NCBI GenBank assembly: GCA_003024985.2
Contig: PXIH01S0008669.1
DNA length: 13,965 bases
Strand: one strand, 5' to 3'
Source of the DNA: Euperipatoides rowelli
Taxonomy: Eukaryota > Onychophora > Udeonychophora > Euonychophora > Peripatopsidae
The notes beneath the pieces were generated by a model. The model worked only from the letters and a program-made list of their open reading frames with translations. It had not been told where the DNA came from and searched no databases. The position numbers and the translations under genes were made by a program. Positions 1 through 8,157 of the stretch are shown here, one piece after another. How positions within the stretch are numbered: position 1 is the first letter of the stretch; each line of letters opens with the position of its first letter.

Positions 1-88
1 GTCCATACACATAGACACATTTTATAAAAAATTGAATTTGTCGTAAGATTTACAACAGCGCGACTGCTCGTAGGTTAAAAAGCCAAAT

Positions 89-327
89 ATGCAAACGAGC
101 CTCCCCCCCTTGAAAATTTTAGATATGCAAATGAGATGTTATTCTCTGGAATCTTTGAAATGTTCATCAATTTCTGTGATGAAGTCAAAACACATTTGAA
201 TATGCAAATTTATGAAAATGAGCCATGCTCCTCACAAGAATGGACAAACATTGCCGAAGATGACATCAATTCATTTGAATATGCAAATTTATTCAAATTA
301 TATGCCAATTAATTAAATTATGCAAAT
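89..327 (+). repeat. Diverged direct repeat carrying a cluster of octamer (ATGCAAAT) motifs
   Basis: Four perfect ATGCAAAT octamers lie on the plus strand at 125-132, 202-209, 281-288 and 320-327. A one-base variant (ATGCAAAC) is at 89-96 and a further variant (ATGCCAAT) starts at 302. Start-to-start spacings are 36, 77, 79 and 39 bases, close to multiples of about 39, as in a decayed tandem repeat. The copies at 193-213 and 272-292 are identical over 21 bases. ATGCAAAT is the classic POU/Oct recognition site, but here it may simply be part of a repeat unit. No gene start is visible nearby, so a regulatory role is inference only. Confidence 0.6.
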
Positions 328-802
328 CGTACACATGCCACCAGAAGTGACATCATTGTGACATGGTGGCTTCTGATTGGTTTATCAATAATCTCTAGGT
401 TAGGTGAGTGTGAAATAATTTTTACATTCATAATTTGAATTCTTCATTAAATCAATAAACAAGACTTTTTTGTATTTCCTCAATGTTCTGTTGAGTTACA
501 AAATCAATGAAAAGATATGGTAAAGGGCAAATTTTTTAAAATTTTTTTTGGGGGTGGGTTGGGCAAAAGACTACTTATTTTGGCTCATTTTAAATAGTGA
601 ACAAAGGAAAAGAAAGACATTACAGATAAATTGTAATATAATTACTAGTCCTCTTTTCTAATTAACCTTCCTAAACCCTAATCCAGTCTTTGTTACACAT
701 TGGAGGAAGTAGATAAAAATACATTTTTTTACATTGTTTTACTTCATTTTAAATATATTTTTCAGTTGCATCAAAAATAAAAACATTTCCTTTTACTTTA
801 AA

Positions 803-835
803 AAACCCATGTTGCATCTAAAATCTGATGGGTTT
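803..835. repeat. Small inverted repeat (8-bp stem)
   Basis: AAACCCAT at 803-810 is matched exactly by ATGGGTTT at 828-835, leaving a 17-base loop. It is short, has no GC-rich core, and no gene lies nearby. It may be coincidental in sequence of this composition. Confidence 0.35.
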
Positions 836-1534
836 ACATTTTAATTTTATTTTATTTTAAAGACATTGCACCTAAGAATTCACATACAGGTACTCATTGG
901 TGGCAATACTAGACAGTAGAAATACTGTAGTGTAACATACAGAATCTAAGATGCAGGTTGTGCTCAGAGGGTGTAGAGAATATTACAATTGTTTGACAAT
1001 TATGAAAAAAATAATTAAATGTCATAAATAATAGAGTGTATTCATGTTAACTAATCAATAATTAATATCCATCTAGTGGGATTGAGTTCAGTTAATCAGA
1101 ACAGCTGAGAGCCTGAGAGAGTCAAGGTAGCCTCCTATATGGGTTTGATCTGGTGTATTTCAGTTTTTGGTCCTGTTTGGTTTTCGGGTTGACTGTAGAA
1201 ATCTCTAGGTGAAAGGTTTTATCAGTTTTATGTTTGTCCAAATTACACAAAAATGTGAGAACTTAAATCATGCACTGGTTCCAAGTCGTCTAACAGGAAT
1301 ATAACTAGAAAAGTTGATTTGTGTGACATGATAAAGCGGACACTTCATTATCAATTCCTCTCCCCCAGCCCTCAAAAAAAAAAAAGGGGGAAAAAAAAAT
1401 GGTCAAATTTATTTCAATTTTCAGGTTTAAATAAACTTTGATATAAGTTATTCCCCCCACACCTTAAATCTTTGGGTTGATTACCGTAATGAAGTTTCTT
1501 ATCTGCTATATTAAACCTTCAAAATTCAGCTATA

Positions 1535-1542
1535 TAGGCCTA
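1535..1542. repeat. TAGGCCTA palindrome (first of six)
   Basis: Exact TAGGCCTA occurs at 1535-1542, 1631-1638, 2848-2855, 10407-10414, 11842-11849 and 12682-12689. At about 30% G+C, roughly 0.1 copies would be expected by chance in 14 kb. Several near-matches (TAGGCTA, TAGCCTA) also occur. This looks like a genome-wide word bias. No shared flanking repeat is obvious. Confidence 0.7.
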
Positions 1543-2245
1543 CTATCTCAATAGAAACTCCTTTTAGCTAATCGTTTTTGGTTGAAAAGCTTTCAAAACA
1601 AAGTAGTTAAAAACATTTTAATTAATACAGTAGGCCTACATGTGTTCAGAATAATTATTTTATTAACACTTCATTTAAACAACAATGACTATTATGTAGC
1701 ATTAGATCAATAATCTAGCTGGATTTGCATGACTGATAAATATTTATGTCATGATTTCATATAAATTAAATTACTTAGTGTCATTGTAATAATCTTTGCT
1801 TTAAAATTAAGCTAATTGCTTTTTATAAAATCAATGACCTACAATAATTGTTTGCTGTAAACTATTGTTAACCAGACTATGTGAAAACAGTTCAATTATT
1901 GAATTTACATTAAAAAAAAAAAAACATTTCTGAAATATTTTATTTTGTAAAATTTTGGGGACAAATTTAAATTAGTTTCATCATAGGAGTAGGCTAGATT
2001 AGGGTTGGCAGAAAAGAACGTATCTGGCACCTGATGTCGTTTTCTGGTCACAAAAGTAAAATGTTATTTTATAAGTTTTAAAAATATTATTCTTCCCAAA
2101 TAATTAAAATTAATATTTGAGATTTCAAACATTAAAAAATAATTAAAAAATCTTATTTCATTTGCTTCTTATAAATACTGCTAAAACTCACCATACATAT
2201 ATCTTAACTCCCATTATGAAATATAGCATTTGTCCGTGTTCCATT

Positions 2246-2262
2246 CCCCCCCCCCTCCCCCC
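2246..2262 (+). repeat. C-homopolymer tract
   Basis: Ten Cs, one T, then six Cs lie in AT-rich surroundings. Comparable tracts are at 3821-3831 (11 Cs), 5174-5187 (14 Cs), 5834-5843 (10 Cs, then more C-rich sequence) and 12628-12640 (13 Cs). They are simple-sequence runs. The opposite strand is G-rich and could fold, but no function can be read from the sequence. Confidence 0.8.
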
Positions 2263-2429
2263 GCCCTCTCTCAGGAAAAATCAAAATGCTATTTCTATGT
2301 TTATCATGAAACTGAAGAATCTGACAATATTTTAATGGGTTCTACAGTGAAGGTCAGCAACTCGTCTACCTTCAAGGGCATAAAGCCAAATTAAAAAAAA
2401 AAAGAAAGTTGAATGCCTCATATATAGCC

Positions 2430-2730
2430 TACTGTAAATATTATTTTTTTTTAATTAGTTAAACAAGAGGGTGGTGCCATGCTAGTGAACTTTAGATTTA
2501 CCACAATGCACTGCAAAACTGCCTAGGTAGGTTACACTTGTTTGGCTAAAATCATTTAAAATGGCACACTTATTTGGGTTACATGGAAACACTCCTTATA
2601 TCATAAGCTTGTATGGTCTAAGAAACACTCTCCTGAACTTTAGATGAGGTAAAATCTAGGGGGCACTGTTGCATAGATCAGAAAGTTTAAGTGTGGTGAC
2701 AGAGCACTTGTTTGATGATGGCATGCTCAG
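2430..2730 (-). mobile_element. Decayed non-autonomous DNA transposon copy, same family as 9542-10212
   Basis: Read on the minus strand, this segment is collinear with the better-preserved element at 9542-10212. The clearest matches are 2477-2521 with about 10087-10135 (shared core ACCACAATGC on the plus strand here, reverse-complemented there), about 2632-2668 with about 9690-9740 (shared ATTTTACCTCAT read on the minus strand) and about 2708-2728 with about 9608-9626. The internal AGCGCC motifs appear here as AGTGCC or GTGTGCC, as expected from CpG deamination. The left end at 2430 (TACTGTAAAT) looks like a CpG-decayed form of the TACCGTAAAA terminus. The right boundary is uncertain. About 230 bp of the other copy's interior (roughly 9765-10005) is missing here. 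There is no coding capacity, so any mobility would have needed a transposase supplied from elsewhere. Confidence 0.65.
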
Positions 2731-2862
2731 GGACATTTTAAGCAGTTAGGGGTCCCCGGGTTCCCTTATAAATGAAGCCCTTGTCCCTACTAGAAAATTT
2801 TGTAATTGTTTGGATAAAAATTAAATTTCACACAGCCTTTTTCTTACTAGGCCTACTTATTT

Positions 2863-2888
2863 AAAAAAAAAAATTTTTTTTTTTTTTT
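2863..2888. repeat. A-tract followed by T-tract, self-complementary
   Basis: Eleven As (2863-2873) run directly into fifteen Ts (2874-2888). The junction is a perfect 22-base palindrome that could extrude or simply reflect slippage of simple sequence. One TAGGCCTA word lies just upstream at 2848-2855. Confidence 0.75.
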
Positions 2889-3171
2889 AGATGTTTTAAA
2901 ATCAGTAATTTAATATCAGTTATTACTATTTTGTTTTAATGGGGTGTCTGAACATCCCTATGTGTAAGTCCCAAAATATACAAATGTCTCAAGTAGTTGA
3001 TTGTTTATTTACATATGCTAGTCATGGTATATAGGACTTTCACTACACAGATAGAACATTTACTTCAGATATGCTTTGTAAAATCATGGATGAAATCATT
3101 AAAATTATTTTAAAACTTTTACAATCAGAATCAGTTTTTAGTGAAGAATGTTATTAGTTTTAGAAGTTTTC
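2889..3171. other. AT-rich non-coding stretch, no gene recognised
   Basis: No open frame of note, no repeat unit and no structured element is visible between the A/T palindrome and the hairpin at 3172. Confidence 0.55.
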
Positions 3172-3199
3172 TATTTTCTTTCTTAAGAGAAAGAAAATA
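3172..3199. repeat. Perfect 12-bp inverted repeat with 4-base loop
   Basis: TATTTTCTTTCT at 3172-3183 pairs exactly with AGAAAGAAAATA at 3188-3199, with TAAG as the loop. One arm is almost all pyrimidine and the other almost all purine. It sits about 30 bases before the GA-rich tract, so it may be an inverted piece of the same simple sequence. It lacks the GC-rich stem expected of a terminator, and terminators of that kind are not expected in animal DNA. Confidence 0.75.
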
Positions 3200-3228
3200 A
3201 AGGTACTACTTTCAAAAAATGCTTTCAT

Positions 3229-3450
3229 AGATAGAGGGAAAAAGAGAGAGGGAGAGGGAAAAGAGGTAGGTTGAGAGAGATTGGAAAGGGGAGGTAGATA
3301 AAAGGAGAGAGAGGATTGGAGGTTGGCAATGGAAGATAGAGAGGGGGGAGATTGATAGGATGACGGAGATTGGGAGTGGGAGAGTGGAAAGATGGATGGA
3401 GGGAAAGAGGAAGAAAGAGAGGGATGGTGATTGAGAGAGAGAGAAAAATA
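3229..3450 (+). repeat. Purine (GA-rich) low-complexity tract
   Basis: About 220 bases are almost wholly A and G on the plus strand, with irregular GAGA, GGAGAG and GGGAAAG runs and only occasional T or C. Both strands show long open frames here (up to 100 codons, Ser/Pro/Leu-rich on one strand and Arg/Glu/Lys-rich on the other). These follow from the composition and should not be taken as genes. Such polypurine tracts can form triplex DNA and are often slippage-prone. Confidence 0.85.
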
Positions 3451-3785
3451 AAATTCACACACTATATACTATATCTATACTGTTTTAAGAACTATGACTT
3501 CTTATTCAATTTCTCTAGAAACAGCCAATTGTGTAACATACTCAACATTATTATTAACTACTGTCTTCTTAAAACGACTGTATGTATTAACTGTTTTACA
3601 AGTAGCCTAATCACTAATCCTGTAGTTTGTCACTGAAAAAAAAAAGGTAAATGCATGAACGCAACACTTTAAAATTATTCACAAACTGTTTTCATTAATA
3701 TTCCACCAAAGTTTCTGCATTATTTTAAGAAAAAATGAAAACTGTTGACAAAAGACAGGGAAAAATAATCCAAACTTATTTCTTT

Positions 3786-3799
3786 ACAGTATATACTGT
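3786..3799. repeat. 14-bp perfect palindrome ACAGTATATACTGT
   Basis: The sequence equals its own reverse complement. A longer 16-bp version, TACAGTATATACTGTA, lies at 4393-4408. The same words build the microsatellite at 8348-8452 and recur at 12169-12184. It is probably simple-sequence or repeat-derived rather than a binding site. Confidence 0.7.
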
Positions 3800-4320
3800 G
3801 AATTGCAAAGATAATGTTATCCCCCCCCCCCTCCACAACCATCACGGATGCTCTTATGGATTAATTGACCTAGGCGCCTTTACCTATCATTGACAGAAAA
3901 TTAGGACTGACCCATTTATTTGGTCGGATGTTCTTTGACGACATTCTACGGTACTCTTAAATTATCAGTAAAAGTTATTAAGATTCATCTTATTACATTT
4001 AAAAACTATTATTTCAAGAAATAATTAAAAAATTAAAAAAAAAATCTTTGATAGGCTAGTTTGTAAATATTAAACAAGAACATATTTGCACTTTTAGCAA
4101 AATCATGTGGGGGAGGAGGGAGTGCATCAATAATAGTATTAAAGCGCACATGCACACCTAGTTGCCTACCTCTTAGAACAACATAGGGTTATATTTATGT
4201 TATGGTGCCCTAGATATTATGTTTATGATGCTTCCATAATATTTATTTTTCATTATTAATAAATGATACCCATTAGGTTATTTGTAAAAACTTTCATTAG
4301 CATGTTATACACACGACAGT

Positions 4321-4339
4321 TCAGACCAATAGTGATATA
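4321..4339 (+). repeat. 19-base dispersed direct repeat, first copy
   Basis: The word TCAGACCAATAGTGATATA occurs here and again, unchanged, at 5900-5918, about 1.6 kb away in the same orientation. Flanks do not align obviously. It may be the remnant of an old dispersed element. Confidence 0.6.
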
Positions 4340-4392
4340 TATGCAAAAATAATTTAAATTTTTAAAACTAAAAACATACAACATACAGTAGC

Positions 4393-4408
4393 TACAGTAT
4401 ATACTGTA
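4393..4408. repeat. 16-bp perfect palindrome TACAGTATATACTGTA
   Basis: It is self-complementary over 16 bases, with an additional TACAGTA at 4384-4390 directly upstream. It belongs to the same word family as 3786-3799 and 8348-8452. Confidence 0.7.
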
Positions 4409-4612
4409 ATGTATTTCCTTATATTTATTCAGACAATTGAGATTTTAATTTTAAAAATCATATTAACAATGGCAATAATTAATTTTCTATTTTGGTTTAA
4501 ATATAAAAAAATAGATGAATAGATCTTTATAAATATAATTTTTTAATGGTGCAAATACTTTGTAGAAGTTGATACACCCGCTCCCACTATACACCCACAA
4601 TACACGTACACT

Positions 4613-4735
4613 TCACTTAATTGCTGGAACATCTGTGCATTGTTCAGGTGTGAAATTGACAAGATAATCAGGTGTTTCCATCAAAAACTCTTGATCTTCG
4701 AATGCTAATAAACTGTCCTCAAGCCAATTAAAAGA
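4613..4735 (-). other. Weak candidate 3' coding exon, unidentified
   Basis: On the minus strand, a frame bounded by TGA at 4738-4736 and a stop at 4615-4613 gives 40 sense codons. The translation is balanced and acidic, unlike the Lys/Asn/Ile/Phe-rich noise elsewhere, and includes the run FEDQEFLMETPDYLVNF. A possible acceptor AG lies near 4725, within GGCTTGAG. AATAAA on the minus strand occurs further downstream near 4430, but that word is expected by chance at this AT content. I do not recognise the protein. A plus-strand frame is also open for about 28 codons here, so coding status is not established. It would lie downstream of the candidate at 5544-5771 on the same strand. Confidence 0.15.
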
Positions 4736-4739
4736 TCAG

Positions 4740-5306
4740 CAATCTTTACAATTTGCCAAAACGGAATGATGCACAAAAGTGAAATTTAATAGCATAACCT
4801 AATTGTTGTCTTATGTAAATACTGTAAATGAAACAGAATGAAGCTACAGGATTTTTTTCGATACAATAGGCACTTGAGATTTGTTTATCCAAATCATGTT
4901 AAATGGATCATAATTTTATCATATTTTTTTTTAAGGTCCCACTGTGGATTTAAGCATTATATTTTTGTTAATAAGAATAAGTGATTTTGATTAATTTTTA
5001 ATGGCAATTAATAAGAAAGTTTTTGAAATTAAAGGTCACACAAAATGGATTTTTTTTTTTATGATTTTATTTCAAAGAAAATTATTAAAAAAAAATTCCA
5101 CTTAGTTAAAAAAAAAATTAAAAAAATTAAAGCGTTATTTAAAAACTAAATTTATAAGTTAATCCTTTAAGCTCCCCCCCCCCCCCCTTAAACGGCATTG
5201 CTAAAAGTATCATGTAGGAGGGTTGATTGCAAGCCAATGACGACGTAGGCAAACAACTGGATATTGTTACTTCTTTCTTTAATGGGTATTTTAATTAATA
5301 TATTAG
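4740..5306. other. AT-rich non-coding stretch with homopolymer runs
   Basis: Poly-A and poly-T runs dominate 4920-5130, and a 14-C tract is at 5174-5187. I see no gene, structured RNA or longer repeat. Confidence 0.55.
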
Positions 5307-5383
5307 GCTATATATAGTGCAATAAAACATTCATATAATTTTATNGCTATATATAGTGCAATAAAACATTCATATAATTTTAT
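5307..5383 (+). repeat. 38-bp exact duplication around a single N; probable assembly seam
   Basis: Positions 5307-5344 and 5346-5383 are identical over 38 bases, and the only ambiguous base of the window, N, lies between them at 5345. This is the pattern expected when two contigs with overlapping ends are abutted with a placeholder rather than merged. A true tandem duplication with one uncalled base is the alternative, but it is less likely. Distances measured across this point may be off by about 39 bases. Confidence 0.85.
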
Positions 5384-5543
5384 CATTTATTTAAAAAAAA
5401 AAAAAAACATCTTTATCAAAATATATACCAAGTATAGGCCATATATTTTGACAAATAAAGGCATAGAACCATATTTTAAATTAACAAATTCAGATTTATT
5501 ACATTTTTTTTTTAAATTTCCGGTTTGATTACCTGGTATTTTT

Positions 5544-5771
5544 CTATAGTATAAAAATATAAATAAAAAATACCCGACCAAATACCATTCGTAATTTTTC
5601 ATGTTTTCCGTACAATTTGTGTGTCGGCTCAATGGCCACTTCCTGGGCTTCGCCGATCTGGCCACAAACATTGATTGGGTCCATCCATTGAATAGCAGAC
5701 GGATAGATTTGGTCAGTTTGCTTATCTTTATGGGCATTTAAGAAAATATCCCGCTCAATCCCGAGATTACT
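5544..5771 (-). other. Weak candidate internal coding exon, unidentified
   Basis: About 120 bases around 5620-5740 are clearly richer in G+C than their surroundings. On the minus strand, a frame is open for 75 codons between TGA at 5774-5772 and TAG at 5546-5544. Its central part translates to balanced sequence (for example YPSAIQWMDPINVCGQIGEA), with possible GT donors near 5590 and 5575. There is no methionine start, so it would have to be an internal exon. Two other frames are also open here: a 116-codon minus-strand frame at 5387-5737 and a plus-strand frame of about 40 codons. The sequence alone therefore does not decide. I do not recognise any of the products. An old transposon fragment is an equally good explanation. 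Confidence 0.17.
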
Positions 5772-5899
5772 TCAGAAGGCAATCTCCACTTAAGATGCCA
5801 TACTAGAATTAGAATTAAATTACGAAGAGCATACCCCCCCCCCTCCCACCCCCCAAAAAAAAATCGGTATAATGACAATTTGATTAATTATTGAGCGCA

Positions 5900-5918
5900 T
5901 CAGACCAATAGTGATATA
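5900..5918 (+). repeat. 19-base dispersed direct repeat, second copy
   Basis: This is an exact copy of 4321-4339 in the same orientation. It sits in an AT-rich stretch just after the C-rich run at 5834-5854. No gene is seen between 5772 and 6244. Confidence 0.6.
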
Positions 5919-6244
5919 ATTACATAGGAAATAATAAGTGGAGAGATATATGAAAATAAATCAATTTTTTCTTCTTCAACATGTTAACCATGTTATTATT
6001 GAGCACATATTATTTATTGATTGAATTATGTCATTTAAGGATTAATCAGAAGACTTTTTTTTTTCTTCTCTAAAATCAATATACAAAAATAATAATTTGT
6101 TCACTTATTAATGATGTCATAGCGTAGGGTATTTATTAATTGAATAGAAATGGAATGACACAGAGATTGAATCAAGGAATGAATTATAATGAGGATAGGC
6201 CTTCTTGCTGTTCAAACCATCAAAAATGTGCGTTTAAACCTAGA

Positions 6245-6389
6245 AATGTAGACCAAATTTGAAAAACAAATTAGATAACATGTAGCTGAGGTTAAAACGC
6301 AGACAACCTGTGGTTTTTGCTTTTGGGATTCAACCTCAACAAGTTGAGGTTGAACCGCAAGTTTGCGGTTCAACCGTCATAGTGTAGAC
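6245..6389 (+). repeat. Hairpin-rich dispersed repeat, copy 1 (about 145 bp)
   Basis: This copy aligns end to end with 7406-7539. Both begin with AATGTAGAC and end with AGTGTAGAC. Both carry a run resembling TGTAGCTGAGGTT or TGTAACTGTGTTC about 35-50 bases in, followed by a core of the type GRTTSRACCGCA. The core here forms two adjoining near-perfect hairpins (6329-6354 and 6348-6375). The end word TGTAGAC is in direct, not inverted, orientation, so these are not ordinary terminal inverted repeats. It is possibly a short non-autonomous element or a piece of a longer one. The family is not recognised. Confidence 0.55.
6329..6375. repeat. Two overlapping, mutually exclusive hairpins
   Basis: TTCAACCTCAAC (6329-6340) pairs with GTTGAGGTTGAA (6343-6354) across a 2-base loop, giving 12 perfect pairs. 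GGTTGAACCGCAA (6348-6360) pairs with TTGCGGTTCAACC (6363-6375) across a 2-base loop, giving 13 perfect pairs. The segment 6348-6354 belongs to both, so only one stem can be complete at a time. With 2-base loops these are really near-perfect palindromes, so cruciform formation in DNA is more plausible than tidy RNA hairpins. Confidence 0.8.
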
Positions 6390-7405
6390 TGATCCATTGG
6401 AGATAATGTATTCACTTTTTGAGGTTCAATGCCAAAACAAGTATAGTGCTAAAATTTTGGCATATATGTAAGCTTAAATAGATTCTGATCTTGCACAATA
6501 GAATTTGAGAATCTTTTAAATTAAAGCATTTTTATTTATTTAATTAATTTATTCATTTAACATATAACCTAATTAAGCAAAGTAAATTGCTTCTGTTGCA
6601 AAAGGTGTTTCTTCTAAATTTAATTTAAGTAATCAAATTTTAAATTGTAGACTAGTGAGAAAGTAAAAAAAAATATATAAGATTGGATAGATTGAATTGG
6701 TCAAAAAGAAGGAAAGGAGAACAGCTGGCACTGAACTTCATCTCTGCTCTCTCTCCCTCTCCTCCCCCTCATCCATTGTCAAGTTACTGGAGACTAAAAC
6801 AATGTGATAAAATAAAAAAAACTGCTCCGAGATCAAATATTCGTCTAAAATCACTTTGAACCCGTATAGCCATAAACACTTTTTGATAGGATTTATTTTG
6901 ATTACCATGTTTAGAAAAAAGGCGAGCGGAACATTGAATGTGAAAAACATACAACTCCATCAATTAGCCTATTTGTACGGCCAACTTCGAAATAATCCTT
7001 CCTAATTCACGGACTATTTCTGTATGTCAATTCCTACTTTTAATTACCTAGATGGCATTTAGTCCGCGGCTACCTTAAAAAAAACGTGATTTTAGAAATG
7101 CAGCTGGTAATAAATATACAATACAATACAGCAATATATTAAATAAAAATCATACAGCATTTTCATTTAATCTTTATTCAGTGTAATTTATAAACAACTT
7201 TTCTTCTCTTTAGCAATTTCTCATTTTAATTTTTTTTTTAATTATAATTATTGTCTTTAAAATAATAATACTTTTTTGTGCGTCATTTTGCCAGAGAAGA
7301 AAAAAATAAATAAATAAAAAGTTAATAGGGACGTGATATAAAAATTAATTTAAAACGAATGTTTTTGTTATTTTGAATAGTCAAATCGTGACGATTAAAT
7401 TTGCT
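6390..7405. other. AT-rich non-coding stretch between two repeat copies
   Basis: A pyrimidine-rich run lies at about 6739-6772 (CT and CCT repeats). A 70-codon minus-strand frame covering 6738-6950 ends in this simple sequence (Glu/Arg-rich) and is not credible as a gene. The rest is A/T-rich with no repeats I can define. Confidence 0.5.
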
Positions 7406-7539
7406 AATGTAGACACAAATGTGAAAACAGATTGAATAACTTGTAACTGTGTTCGATTCGCAAACTTAGTTGCTTTGGCGATCCTGCGATTCGACCGCAG
7501 ACTTATGCGATCGAGGCAAGTGAATCATCAAGTGTAGAC
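7406..7539 (+). repeat. Hairpin-rich dispersed repeat, copy 2 (about 134 bp)
   Basis: This is the second copy of the family at 6245-6389, in the same orientation, starting AATGTAGACACAAATGTG and ending AGTGTAGAC. It keeps more CpG (TTCGATTCG, TTCGACCGC, GCGATCGAGG) where copy 1 has TTCAACC or TTGAACC. The two therefore differ partly by CpG decay. The internal palindromes are less perfect than in copy 1. No coding frame is present. Confidence 0.55.
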
Positions 7540-7549
7540 AACATCATAA

Positions 7550-7584
7550 GATTTATCGCAATGATTGGATCATCGCGATAAATC
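7550..7584. repeat. Hairpin with 15 of 16 pairs and a 3-base loop
   Basis: GATTTATCGC (7550-7559) pairs with GCGATAAATC (7575-7584). Inside, after one A/C mismatch, ATGAT (7561-7565) pairs with ATCAT (7569-7573) around TGG. It follows the repeat copy ending at 7539 by ten bases and may be part of the same element. It is too short for a canonical animal microRNA precursor. Confidence 0.8.
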
Positions 7585-8157
7585 ACAAGTTTAGAGCCGA
7601 CCTTAAAATTCAGCATTTTATTAATTTTTAATCATTTTAAAAAACGGGGGAGAGGGGGAGGGGGGGTGATTAAAATAATAGAAAATAAGTAAAAACAGAT
7701 TCAAAACTTTTGCTTTTAAAATTGAATAAAATTAAAATTAAACAATTTCAGATAGATGGAGGCAATTTAATGTAAGTCTATCTCCAGTATATAAATGTTT
7801 AGTAAATGAATATAGTAATGAATTTGTCAATATAGTAATTAAGAAAACAAGCAAATGCACTTATAAAGTGAAACACTAAACCAGATGCAATAAGAATAGG
7901 AATAATTAAAAAAAAAAAGAACCTGGAGTAACTTCCTACTCTTTTTTCTTCATTGAGCCAAGCTAACTTATTAAAGAAATGTGTATTGAAAGCAAGAATA
8001 AAGATTTTAACCCTAGTCAGGGTTGAGCAGAAGTTGAAAAAAACAATATATGTATTTTAAATAAATAACCAAAATACTTTTGTATTTTGTAATGAAAATA
8101 TGTTTTAAAATTATTTTGTAAATTCAATAGGCTTACTCAATAATTTTCAAATATACA
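7585..8157. other. AT-rich non-coding stretch with one G-rich run
   Basis: Apart from the G-rich run at 7646-7666 this stretch contains no open frame, long repeat or structured element that I can support. Confidence 0.5.
7646..7666 (+). repeat. G-rich run with quadruplex potential
   Basis: Runs of five, five and seven Gs are separated by AGA and A. The seven-G run can be split to supply four G-triplets, so a quadruplex is feasible on the plus strand. It may equally be one of the C/G homopolymer tracts that are common in this window. Confidence 0.6.

Larger units (their letters stand above)
341..2429. other. AT-rich non-coding stretch, no gene recognised
   Basis: All frames are broken frequently by stops. 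The stretch holds short homopolymers, such as an A-run, G-run, A-run series at about 1374-1399, and a C-tract at 2246-2262. It also has small inverted repeats: an 8-bp stem at 803-810/828-835 and a 7-bp stem at about 2349-2374. Two of the six TAGGCCTA palindromes lie at 1535-1542 and 1631-1638. A short G-rich run at about 550-564 follows a T-tract. I see no splice-bounded open frame worth calling. Confidence 0.6.
3451..4612. other. AT-rich non-coding stretch, no gene recognised
   Basis: The stretch contains an 11-C tract at 3821-3831 and two perfect palindromes built on ACAGTATATACTGT (3786-3799 and 4393-4408). It also holds one copy of a 19-base word repeated at 5900-5918 (here 4321-4339). 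No splice-bounded or long open frame is convincing. Confidence 0.55.

Noticed and set aside
3160-3636. Open frames of 77-100 codons on both strands
   Set aside because: They cover the GA-rich tract; the products are Ser/Pro/Leu or Arg/Glu/Gly simple sequence caused by composition.
5387-5737. 116-codon minus-strand frame with an ATG
   Set aside because: Its second half is Lys/Phe/Ile-rich background running into a poly-A/T run, and another minus-strand frame over the same GC-richer part looks no less coding-like. It resembles no family I know.
6348-6375. GGTTCAACC resembling a tRNA B box
   Set aside because: It does not match GGTTCGANTCC fully, no A box lies at the right distance, and the bases are accounted for by the palindrome.
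6738-6950. 70-codon minus-strand frame
   Set aside because: It ends in CT-repeat-derived Glu/Arg codons, and the rest is hydrophobic AT-rich noise.
7550-7584. Possible microRNA precursor
   Set aside because: The stem is only 16 pairs with a 3-base loop, shorter than a usual animal precursor.
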